A DNA stretch of 10,147 nt from NCBI GenBank assembly GCA_025774615.1, contig JALGVQ010000100.1, positions 1 through 10,147 on the forward strand, in the 5' to 3' direction. The notes under the pieces were generated by a model. It was given only the letters and a program-made list of their open reading frames with translations, ran no database searches and was not told the origin of the DNA. This stretch comes from a bacterium (GTDB lineage: Bacteria > Blakebacterota > Blakebacteria > Blakebacterales > Blakebacteraceae). Below are positions 1 through 5,194 of the stretch, piece by piece (within the stretch, counting starts at the first letter, position 1; every line of letters starts with the position of its first letter). Made by a program: the position numbers and the translations under genes.

Positions 1-496
1 TGGCGAAGAACGCCAGGTCGTCCCAGGGGAGGAGGTAGCCGGAGAATCCGAAGACGAGGGTGATGGCGAAGAGGAGGGCGCCACTGAGCCAGGTGACCTC
101 TCGCGGCTCCCTGTAGGATTTCATGAAGAAGGTGCTGAAGAGATGGATGAAGAGCGTCAGGGTCATCAGGTTGGCGCTCCAGTGATGGATGCTCCGGATC
201 AGGGTTCCGAAGGGGATCTCCATCGCAATACGCTGCACTGACATCCATGGTTCGCCCGGTCGGTAGTAAATCATCAGCAGTATGCCGGTGATCACCTGCA
301 CCATGAAGAAGAAGAGCGCGAGCCCTCCCATGTTGTACCAGATCGAGTGCTTGTGCTTCGGGACGACCTTCTTTTCGAGATGATCATACGTATTCCAGAC
401 CGGCAAGCGCTGCAGTATCCATCGCGCGAGTCTGCCGGAGTGAGAATCCGGTGCTGGAAGCCTCTCTTCAGCCTCTGTCGGGATCTCATATTTCAT
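1..496 (-). CDS. Cytochrome b, b6-type N-terminal part (partial, cut by the left edge)
   Basis: Membrane subunit of a Rieske/cytochrome bc or b6f-like quinol oxidase. 165 residues are visible; the rest lies beyond the left edge. Membrane helices are evident around residues 56-78, 104-124 and 136-156. His104 and His118, 14 apart in 'SIHHWSAN...FIHLF', match the first heme-ligand pair in helix B of cytochrome b6. 'PREVTW' and 'GYLLPWDD' match the b6 'PRELTW' and 'GYSLPWDQ' segments. The second ligand pair in helix D is out of view. At the position of b6 Cys35, which binds heme ci covalently, there is Asn55 ('WYNMGG'), so that heme is probably absent. The ATG overlaps the Rieske stop as ATGA, indicating translational coupling. 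The family is certain; bc-type or split b6-type architecture cannot be decided from the visible part, so no symbol is given. Confidence 0.95.
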   Translation of the reverse strand, partial: MKYEIPTEAEERLPAPDSHSGRLARWILQRLPVWNTYDHLEKKVVPKHKHSIWYNMGGLALFFFMVQVITGILLMIYYRPGEPWMSVQRIAMEIPFGTLIRSIHHWSANLMTLTLFIHLFSTFFMKSYREPREVTWLSGALLFAITLVFGFSGYLLPWDDLAFFA

Positions 497-975
497 GACC
501 CGACCTCACTCCCGGTTCCTCCGGTGAGCCGGAATACGTACAGGAGTCCATCCTCCTCGACAACCCCGAGTTCGGTGAGCGGTCGTGGTGGGGGGCCGGC
601 GATATTCTGCCCGTCGAGGTCATAGGTGCCGCCGTGGCAGTGGCAGTAGATCCGCTCACCCTCGAAGGCGACGTTGCAGCCCGCATGAGTGCACTTCGAA
701 TCGAATGCCCTCAGTGTACCACTCTGGTTCCGGAAAAGGATCAGTCCGCGATTGCCATATTTTCCGTTCCTGCCCATCCCCGGTCGGGAAACTTCCACTG
801 CAGCGATCTGTTCGACCAGAGCCCGGCCATCCTCGCCGAAGGGATCGGGAGGCGCCTGCGGGCTCAGATATCGGAGGATGGGATAGAGTGCTGCCGCAAG
901 CCAGCCGAGACCGACCGCTCCGAGGAATCCGAGAAATCCCCGTCGCGACCGTTCAGTGCCATCTGCCTCTGCCAT
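493..975 (-). CDS. Rieske [2Fe-2S] iron-sulfur protein with Tat-type signal anchor
   Basis: A 160-residue Rieske subunit that takes electrons from quinol at the outer face of the cytoplasmic membrane and passes them to a c-type cytochrome or similar acceptor. The N-terminus carries a twin-arginine motif (S10-R-R-G-F-L15) followed by a hydrophobic stretch at about 14-34, which is usual for a Tat-inserted, uncleaved anchor. Cluster ligands are Cys95 and His97 in 'CTHAGC' and Cys111 and His114 in 'CHCHGG'. Cys100 and Cys113 would form the stabilising disulfide, and 'GPPPRPL' (127-133) is the Pro loop. The second box differs from the common 'CPCHGS': His112 replaces Pro and Gly116 replaces the Ser that hydrogen-bonds the cluster. 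ATG at 975 is preferred over TTG at 978 because AGGAG lies 8 bases upstream of it. It sits 16 bp after the PhoU-like gene and overlaps cytochrome b by 4 bp. Confidence 0.95.
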   Translation of the reverse strand: MAEADGTERSRRGFLGFLGAVGLGWLAAALYPILRYLSPQAPPDPFGEDGRALVEQIAAVEVSRPGMGRNGKYGNRGLILFRNQSGTLRAFDSKCTHAGCNVAFEGERIYCHCHGGTYDLDGQNIAGPPPRPLTELGVVEEDGLLYVFRLTGGTGSEVGS

Positions 976-991
976 CAAAGAGTCTCCTGTG

Positions 992-1681
992 TCAGGTACC
1001 CCATTCTTCAGGTGTATCCTCGCTCTTTTCCCTGAATCCTATCCTATAGTAGGGGTTGATGATACTTGTTGCGACGTTCTTGATGTGGGCACTGATCCTC
1101 TTGAGATATCTGATGTAAAGAGCTGCGACAACTGCCACGCCGCAGCCGCCGGAGAGGACACCACCGGTCTTGAGACGCTTGATATTCGATTCCACCAGTT
1201 TCACGACCGACTCGTGATCTGCGAGGATCTTCCTGGCGATTTCGGCATCATTGGTCTCGAGTGCCGGTATGATCGTCTCGAACATGGAGGTGAGGGTGTC
1301 CTCGATCATCGTGACATCCTCATCGATCTCACCGGGGTTGAATACTTCCGGAAGGTCCTGGGCCAGTTCCACGATGTTCTTGGTGAAATCCCCGATCCGT
1401 TCGATATCGATGACGATCGCGGTCAGTACAAGGGCGTGATTGGCATCCGGGTTCTGCGATATCGCGAGATGGGTAACGATCTTCCTTCTGACGTCCCGCT
1501 CATACTTGTTGAGCTGCCTGTCCCGCTCATAGATGTCGAATTCGAGCGTGCCTTCCTTTCTCAGGGAAGCAACAGCGGCATTGAACATGACTTGTGATGC
1601 CCTGAGCATGGTGATCGCCTCCTTGAATGCTTCATCAGTGAGGCTCTCTTTTTTAAACAGCTGGAAGATCTTTTTCCACAT
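992..1681 (-). CDS. PhoU-domain protein, partner of the Na+/phosphate cotransporter
   Basis: A 229-residue helical protein of the PhoU family. Such proteins are cytoplasmic regulators of phosphate uptake and are often encoded beside, or fused to, Na+/Pi cotransporters. Two PhoU-like repeats are visible. The first has 'YERDVRRKI' (60-68) and 'DIERIGDFTKNI' (92-103), close to the family's metal-binding E-x3-D and ERIGD signatures. The second has 'DHESVVKLVESNIKRL' (155-170) and a degenerate 'RYLKRISAHIKNVATSI' (191-207). Between them lies 'GGVLSGGCGVAVVAALYI' (173-190), which is unusually Gly- and Ala-rich and hydrophobic for a PhoU helix. ATG at 1681 is preceded by AGGGAG at 9 bases. It is the second gene of the block, 38 bp after the transporter. 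The transporter lacks the C-terminal PhoU domain found in many relatives, so this protein probably supplies it in trans. Confidence 0.88.
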   Translation of the reverse strand: MWKKIFQLFKKESLTDEAFKEAITMLRASQVMFNAAVASLRKEGTLEFDIYERDRQLNKYERDVRRKIVTHLAISQNPDANHALVLTAIVIDIERIGDFTKNIVELAQDLPEVFNPGEIDEDVTMIEDTLTSMFETIIPALETNDAEIARKILADHESVVKLVESNIKRLKTGGVLSGGCGVAVVAALYIRYLKRISAHIKNVATSIINPYYRIGFREKSEDTPEEWGT

Positions 1682-1683
1682 TT

Positions 1684-1713
1684 CAGGTCACTCCCTATTA
1701 CAGGTCACTCCCT
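1684..1713. repeat. 13-bp direct repeat carrying duplicated Shine-Dalgarno
   Basis: CAGGTCACTCCCT occurs at 1684-1696 and again exactly at 1701-1713, a 17-bp period with TATTA plus flank between. On the minus strand each copy reads AGGGAGTGACCTG. The copy nearest the PhoU-like gene supplies its ribosome-binding site; the other lies just after the transporter stop codon. Confidence 0.9.
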
Positions 1714-1719
1714 CGGATA

Positions 1720-2814
1720 CTATTTCAACAGGAGGTACAGTATCGGGATCAGGTACAGGGCAAAATACCCGAGCACGATCAGTACTGTATTACCACCGGA
1801 CCTGCCCGCGACTTCACCTGCTTTTGTCGCCAGCCAGATCGGAAGACTCTTCACGGGATACAGGATCGCGATCCCCAGGATGTTGAATGTAAGGTGAGCG
1901 AGCGCCACCGTTATCGCCATCGGGTTCCCCGTCGCGAAGGAGGCCAGGATTGCGGTGACGGTGGTACCTATATTCGCTCCCAGAGTGTAGGGAAAGATTT
2001 TTCGAACGGTCAGCACGTTGGTGCCCACCAGGGGCACAACGAGTGATGTCGTGGCAGAACTGCTCTGCACTGTCGCGGTCAGCACGGCCCCCAGAGTGAA
2101 GCTTGCCAGATCGTTTCTGAAGAGCACGCGATCAAAAAGAGCTTCGATCCGCTGCAATACCGTGCTGCGCATGATCCGGACCATCTGCGAGAGCGCGAAG
2201 AAAAGCAGGAACATGGCGAGTATCACCAGCGGCAGTGAATGGGGGATCAGCTCAGAGATTGCATGACTGAGTGGTTTGACTATCACTTGCAGGGGGCTGA
2301 CCAGACTCAAACCACCTATTCCTGAGAATGCATTGGAAAGTGTGACCGCTATTTTTTCGACGGGATGGAAGAGCAGTTCAATAGGGAAGATGACAATCAC
2401 GGCCAGGACATTGAAAATATCGTGAACGGTGCCGGCAGCGAACGCCCTCTTGAACTCACCCCTTCGCGTCACATGGCCGAGTGAAACGATGGTGTTGGTC
2501 ACTGTTGTGCCGATATTCGCGCCCATGATCATCGGTATCGCCAGGCGCAGGTCGAGGGTGCCGGAGGCAACCAGACCGACAACGATCGACGTGGTCGATG
2601 ATGAACTCTGGACCAGACTGGTCGCCAGCATTCCCAGGATCAGGCCGGCCAGCGGGTCAGCAACGGTTTCGAGAAGGGTGTTCGCGAACCCTGAGCCAGC
2701 CATCTTGAACGCTGAACTCATCAGGTCGATGCTGACGAAGAACAGGTAGAGAACGGCGAAGAAGGTTATCGCCCGCCGGATGGATCGCCAGGGACCGCTG
2801 TCAGACACCGGCAT
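1720..2814 (-). CDS. Na+/phosphate cotransporter family protein (NptA/SLC34-like)
   Basis: Integral membrane transporter expected to import inorganic phosphate with Na+. The two inverted-repeat halves are plain: 'QSSSSTTSIV' (69-78) with 'GANIGTTVTN' (98-107), and again 'QSSSATTSLV' (250-259) with 'GANIGTTVTA' (279-288). The QSSS elements are the substrate and ion-binding hallmark of this family. About eight hydrophobic segments and 364 residues make it a compact version without a C-terminal PhoU domain; that domain is supplied by the next gene. ATG at 2814 is chosen because AGGA (2823-2826, complement) lies 8 bases before it. ATG at 2820 would add two residues but leave only 2 bases of spacing. 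It is the first gene of the minus-strand block leading into the Rieske/cytochrome b pair. The family is certain; the transported ion is inferred from the family. Confidence 0.94.
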   Translation of the reverse strand: MPVSDSGPWRSIRRAITFFAVLYLFFVSIDLMSSAFKMAGSGFANTLLETVADPLAGLILGMLATSLVQSSSSTTSIVVGLVASGTLDLRLAIPMIMGANIGTTVTNTIVSLGHVTRRGEFKRAFAAGTVHDIFNVLAVIVIFPIELLFHPVEKIAVTLSNAFSGIGGLSLVSPLQVIVKPLSHAISELIPHSLPLVILAMFLLFFALSQMVRIMRSTVLQRIEALFDRVLFRNDLASFTLGAVLTATVQSSSATTSLVVPLVGTNVLTVRKIFPYTLGANIGTTVTAILASFATGNPMAITVALAHLTFNILGIAILYPVKSLPIWLATKAGEVAGRSGGNTVLIVLGYFALYLIPILYLLLK

Positions 2815-2840
2815 GTACATCGTCCTGATTGGTGGGTCAC

Positions 2841-2869
2841 TTGATGATTGTCATCGGACAAAGTATAGG
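2841..2869 (+). promoter_or_regulatory. Possible sigma70 promoter for the dfx operon; overlapping divergent -10
   Basis: TTGATG (2841-2846), a 17-base spacer and TATAGG (2864-2869) form a plausible plus-strand promoter, 4/6 matches in each hexamer, about 225 bases before the dfx start. On the opposite strand the same TATA gives TATACT (2862-2867), a candidate -10 for the Na+/Pi transporter, though only CTGACA at a short 15-base spacing serves as its -35. The whole gap 2815-3094 is AT-richer than the genes and holds no convincing ORF. Pattern match only. Confidence 0.3.
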
Positions 2870-2995
2870 GATGTACGTCAGATGTCAGCCAGGTATCGCC
2901 TGCACACCGGAACTTCTACTGAACTCTGCAGCTGTATCGTCCTGACGACCCGGTTGAATAAGTACATCCATTTCTCGAATTGGAGTTTGCTCCGA

Positions 2996-3034
2996 CTCTC
3001 CTGACGAATAACATTCGCTCTGTGGTCGGGAGAG
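2996..3034 (+). promoter_or_regulatory. Inverted repeat in the dfx leader
   Basis: CTCTCCTGAC (2996-3005) can pair with GTCGGGAGAG (3025-3034) over 10 bp with one G-U pair and a 19-base loop. It sits about 60 bases before the dfx start and no T-run follows, so it is more likely an operator or leader structure than a terminator. Confidence 0.45.
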
Positions 3035-3094
3035 GAGTGATGGGTTTCAACATTACAGATCGTGCATTGTGAGATAGAAAAGGGAGGCACCATC

Positions 3095-3472
3095 ATGGTT
3101 ACCGAGAGACTACAGGTCTACCGCTGCAACCTCTGCGGCAACATGGTCGAGGTGGTGAAAGTGGGCGGCGGTTCGCTCGTCTGCTGCGGTCAGGAGATGG
3201 AACTGCTCGTCGAGGGTTCGACCGATGCCGCGGTTGAGAAGCATGTGCCGGTCATCGAGAAGGTCGAGGGGGGCACGAAGGTCACAGTCGGTGAAGTGGC
3301 GCACCCGATGGAGGAAGCGCATCTGATTGAATGGATCGAACTGATCGTCGATGGTAAGGCGTGGACACAGTTCCTCGATCCTGGAGACGCTCCGGAGGCA
3401 TTCTTTCCCGTCATCGGAGATGAGATGAAAGCCAGGGAGTACTGCAACCTGCACGGGTTGTGGAGAGGGTAA
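3095..3472 (+). CDS. dfx: Desulfoferrodoxin (superoxide reductase, two-iron type)
   Basis: Cytoplasmic enzyme that reduces superoxide to hydrogen peroxide without releasing oxygen, typical of anaerobes and microaerophiles. The 125 residues hold both iron sites. The N-terminal desulforedoxin-like domain has Cys11, Cys14, Cys30 and Cys31 (C-x2-C ... C-C) for the Fe(Cys)4 centre I. The C-terminal domain has the catalytic centre II ligands His50, His70, His76, Cys117 and His120 and the conserved E48-K49 pair next to His50. The closing 'YCNLHGLW' is the family signature. Length matches the usual 125-130 residues. ATG at 3095 follows a strong AGGGAGG with good spacing; an in-frame upstream ATG at 3062 has no such site. 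It leads a plus-strand group with the CsgG-family lipoprotein 44 bp downstream. No rubredoxin gene is in view. Confidence 0.97.
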   Translation: MVTERLQVYRCNLCGNMVEVVKVGGGSLVCCGQEMELLVEGSTDAAVEKHVPVIEKVEGGTKVTVGEVAHPMEEAHLIEWIELIVDGKAWTQFLDPGDAPEAFFPVIGDEMKAREYCNLHGLWRG

Positions 3473-3516
3473 CGAGGAGCATCGGAACGGAAATAACACT
3501 GGAACAGGGAGAACGC

Positions 3517-4146
3517 ATGTTGAAGAGGATCACCGCTCTCGCGCTTCTCCTGCTTGTCGGCTGCAGTTCGATGAGCAGGCTGGACATTGCACCTCTTGCC
3601 GACAAGCCGTATGATCAGCGGCTGACTATTGCGATCGTGGATTTTCAGAACCGGTCGGGTGATGCCGGATATGACGCTGTGATGGCCGGATTGACCGGTG
3701 CCTTCATCAACGATCTGAATGGAACGAAACAGTTCAGACTGATCGAACGGGAGCGGCTCTCTTCAGTGATCGACGAACTCTCACTGAGCGTCGCCGGCCT
3801 GACCGACCCTGAGACCGCGAAAGAGGTCGGCAAAGTCCTGGGAGTGGATGCACTGCTCTTCGGCAACCTCTCGTCGGTGACTTACTCGACCAATAAACAG
3901 ACGATCTTCATCGCCTGGACCGAGGGGGAGAAGACCGAGATCACTCTCGATGCGCGGCTCGTGAGAACCGAGACCGGTGAGATACTGGCTACCGGTCAGG
4001 CTTCTGCGTTCGTCAAATCCCGGAACTGGGTTGCATTCGGATTCGCCCGGCTCGGGAGAAAGACCGACAGGGTCTCGACTATCCAGCAGGCGCTCGAGAT
4101 CGCAAGGCAGCAACTGGCCAATTCTGTCGCGAGTGGAGCTCCCTGA
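3517..4146 (+). CDS. CsgG-family lipoprotein
   Basis: A 209-residue secreted lipoprotein. Residues 1-16 form a type II signal peptide ending in the lipobox L-V-G-C with Cys16 as the lipidated residue. The mature part matches the CsgG fold: 'LTIAIVDFQNRSGD' (36-49), 'FRLIERERLSSVIDEL' (73-88), 'AKEVGKVLGVDALLFGNLS' (101-119) and a strand pair with 'LDARLVRTETGEILATGQ' (144-161). CsgG forms the outer-membrane curli secretion pore, but many relatives in bacteria without curli have unknown roles. This one is shorter than CsgG (about 277 residues), and no curli genes are nearby, so a curli role is not supported. ATG at 3517 follows AGGGAG at 5-6 bases and begins the signal peptide; a GTG at 3460 inside dfx would spoil it. 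Probably co-transcribed with dfx. Confidence 0.85.
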   Translation: MLKRITALALLLLVGCSSMSRLDIAPLADKPYDQRLTIAIVDFQNRSGDAGYDAVMAGLTGAFINDLNGTKQFRLIERERLSSVIDELSLSVAGLTDPETAKEVGKVLGVDALLFGNLSSVTYSTNKQTIFIAWTEGEKTEITLDARLVRTETGEILATGQASAFVKSRNWVAFGFARLGRKTDRVSTIQQALEIARQQLANSVASGAP

Positions 4147-4170
4147 GGCCGAACTGGGGGGTTGCCTCAG
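4143..4170 (+). terminator. Weak hairpin over the CsgG-family stop codon
   Basis: CTGAGGC (4143-4149) and GCCTCAG (4164-4170) form a perfect 7-bp stem with a 14-base loop; the first arm contains the stop codon. No T-run follows, so intrinsic termination is doubtful. Confidence 0.3.
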
Positions 4171-4223
4171 ATATACGCCGGTTGATGACTCACGAGCAGA
4201 CACCTGCCTGAACAATCCCTGTA

Positions 4224-4238
4224 AGAGATTACATCTCT
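4224..4238. promoter_or_regulatory. 15-bp palindrome AGAGAT-TAC-ATCTCT, possible operator
   Basis: A perfect inverted repeat with 6-bp arms and a 3-bp centre, in the gap between the CsgG-family and DUF2892 genes. It could be a repressor site or a small hairpin. No convincing -35/-10 pair was found beside it. Confidence 0.4.
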
Positions 4239-4251
4239 GTCCCACCAATCG

Positions 4252-4278
4252 GTAACTGTCACGTTACATGAACGTTAC
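4252..4278. repeat. Three GTAAC/GTTAC pentamers phased at 11 bp
   Basis: GTAAC starts at 4252, GTTAC at 4263 and GTTAC at 4274, each exactly 11 bp apart; the last two extend to ACGTTAC. The first is the reverse complement of the others. The array ends 4 bases before the Shine-Dalgarno of the DUF2892 gene. Confidence 0.5.
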
Positions 4279-4294
4279 TGAAAGGAGCGCATGG

Positions 4295-4528
4295 ATGAAG
4301 CTGGTGAATGAAGCGACCTGGGAGCGCGTGATACGGGTCCTGCTGGGCGCGGTGATCCTTTACCTGGGATGGGGTGGAGTGGTGTCCGGCGGGTTGGGTA
4401 CTTTCCTGAAGTATTTTGGATTCCTGCCGCTGTTGACTGGTCTGACCGGGATCTGTCCAGCCTACCTTCTGATGAAATTCCGGACCAATAAAGTGGAAGT
4501 GGAACCTGAGGCGCCGGCGGTCGAATAA
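4295..4528 (+). CDS. Small DUF2892 membrane protein (YgaP membrane-domain-like)
   Basis: A 77-residue inner-membrane protein with two membrane helices, about residues 12-27 and 41-60, and a charged tail ending in a run of Glu, Ala and Pro. 'NEATWERVIRVLLG' at the start and 'GICPAY' (52-57, with Cys54) in the second helix are typical of DUF2892, the membrane part of YgaP-type rhodanese proteins. No rhodanese domain is attached here, and the function of the stand-alone family is not established. ATG at 4295 is chosen because AGGAG (4283-4287) lies 7 bases before it; the in-frame ATG at 4268 precedes that site and would place the phased repeats inside the gene. It converges with the RNA methyltransferase gene, 26 bp away. 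Confidence 0.85.
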   Translation: MKLVNEATWERVIRVLLGAVILYLGWGGVVSGGLGTFLKYFGFLPLLTGLTGICPAYLLMKFRTNKVEVEPEAPAVE

Positions 4529-4543
4529 CATCCCCGGATATCC

Positions 4544-4576
4544 ATGGGCGGACTTCAGTCCGACCGGTCCGCCCAT
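4544..4576. terminator. Strong inverted repeat between convergent genes, likely bidirectional terminator
   Basis: ATGGGCGGAC (4544-4553) and GTCCGCCCAT (4567-4576) pair perfectly over 10 bp with a 13-base loop. The element straddles the 3' end of the methyltransferase gene, 15 bp past the DUF2892 stop codon. There is no T-run on either strand. A competing inner hairpin, CGGAC-TTCA-GTCCG (4549-4562), uses part of the same left arm. Confidence 0.55.
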
Positions 4577-5127
4577 CCGGAACCAACCCTTTCCAGTATT
4601 CTGTATCCGACAACCGCGACCGCCGTCGCGACGTTGAGGGAGTTCTTGAACCCATAGGTCGGGATCTCGACGAATCCGTCGCACAGCTCGAGCACCTCAC
4701 GACTCACACCAAGGGCTTCGTTCCCGAATACCAGACCGACCGGGTTCGGGAACTCTATGGAATCGTACCGTCGCGCGTGTGTTGTCGTCTCTACCGCCCA
4801 GACCGGGATGTCCATCTCTCTGAGATCCTCTACTGCATGGGCAGTATCCTCGAAGTGTTTCCACGGCACATACCGGATTGTCCCGAGTGATGTCTTCTCC
4901 AGTTTCTTGTGAGGAGGAAAGGCGGTATATCCGCAGAGATAGAGTCCCGAGACACGCATGGTATCGCAGAGACGGAATATCGATCCGACGTTGAATGCGC
5001 TCCTGAGATTGTCGAGGATGATGTAGAGGGGGGCTTTCGGCAGGGCGCGATACTCATCGAGCGGCATATCAAGATCGAAGCTTCGGACCTCGAAACTGGT
5101 TTCCATGTCACCCGGCTTTCGAGACAT
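4555..5127 (-). CDS. SpoU/TrmH-family RNA 2'-O-methyltransferase
   Basis: A 190-residue SPOUT-superfamily enzyme expected to transfer methyl from S-adenosylmethionine to a ribose 2'-OH in tRNA or rRNA. All three SpoU motifs are present: motif 1 'DNLRSAFNVGSIFR' (39-52) with the catalytic Arg42 and Asn46; motif 2 'LVFGNEALGVS' (132-142); motif 3 'IPTYGFKNSLNVATAVAVVG' (155-174), which forms the knot and binds the cofactor. It has no N-terminal L30e-like RNA-binding domain; the first 30 residues are a short polar extension. The target nucleotide cannot be told from sequence. ATG at 5127 is preceded by a GAGGAGGAGG run that gives a strong ribosome-binding site. It lies 67 bp downstream of thyX on the same strand and probably shares its transcript. 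Confidence 0.92.
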   Translation of the reverse strand: MSRKPGDMETSFEVRSFDLDMPLDEYRALPKAPLYIILDNLRSAFNVGSIFRLCDTMRVSGLYLCGYTAFPPHKKLEKTSLGTIRYVPWKHFEDTAHAVEDLREMDIPVWAVETTTHARRYDSIEFPNPVGLVFGNEALGVSREVLELCDGFVEIPTYGFKNSLNVATAVAVVGYRILERVGSGWADRSD

Positions 5128-5194
5128 GCCTCCTCCTCGTCATCATCATCGTTATCGTCCCCGGATCGCGCCGATCCATCCGATGATAGACCGA

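Noticed and set aside
956-1597. 213-codon open frame on the plus strand opposite the PhoU-like gene
   Set aside because: It lies antisense to a clear PhoU-domain gene that has its own ribosome-binding site. It has no recognisable domain and no good start signal, and long antisense frames are expected at this GC content.
2780-3004. 74-codon plus-strand frame in the same gap
   Set aside because: It begins antisense to the transporter N-terminus and shows no ribosome-binding site or domain.
2878-3096. 72-codon minus-strand frame in the gap before dfx, with a C-x2-C pair
   Set aside because: It starts on top of the dfx start codon, lacks a Shine-Dalgarno and shows no domain; a single CxxC in a short frame is not evidence.
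3460-3516. Upstream GTG start extending the CsgG-family protein by 19 residues into dfx
   Set aside because: It would put a charged segment before the signal peptide, and the ATG at 3517 has a proper ribosome-binding site.
3517-4146. Curli secretion channel (true CsgG)
   Set aside because: The protein is about 70 residues shorter than CsgG, and no csgA, csgB, csgE or csgF-like gene lies in the window.
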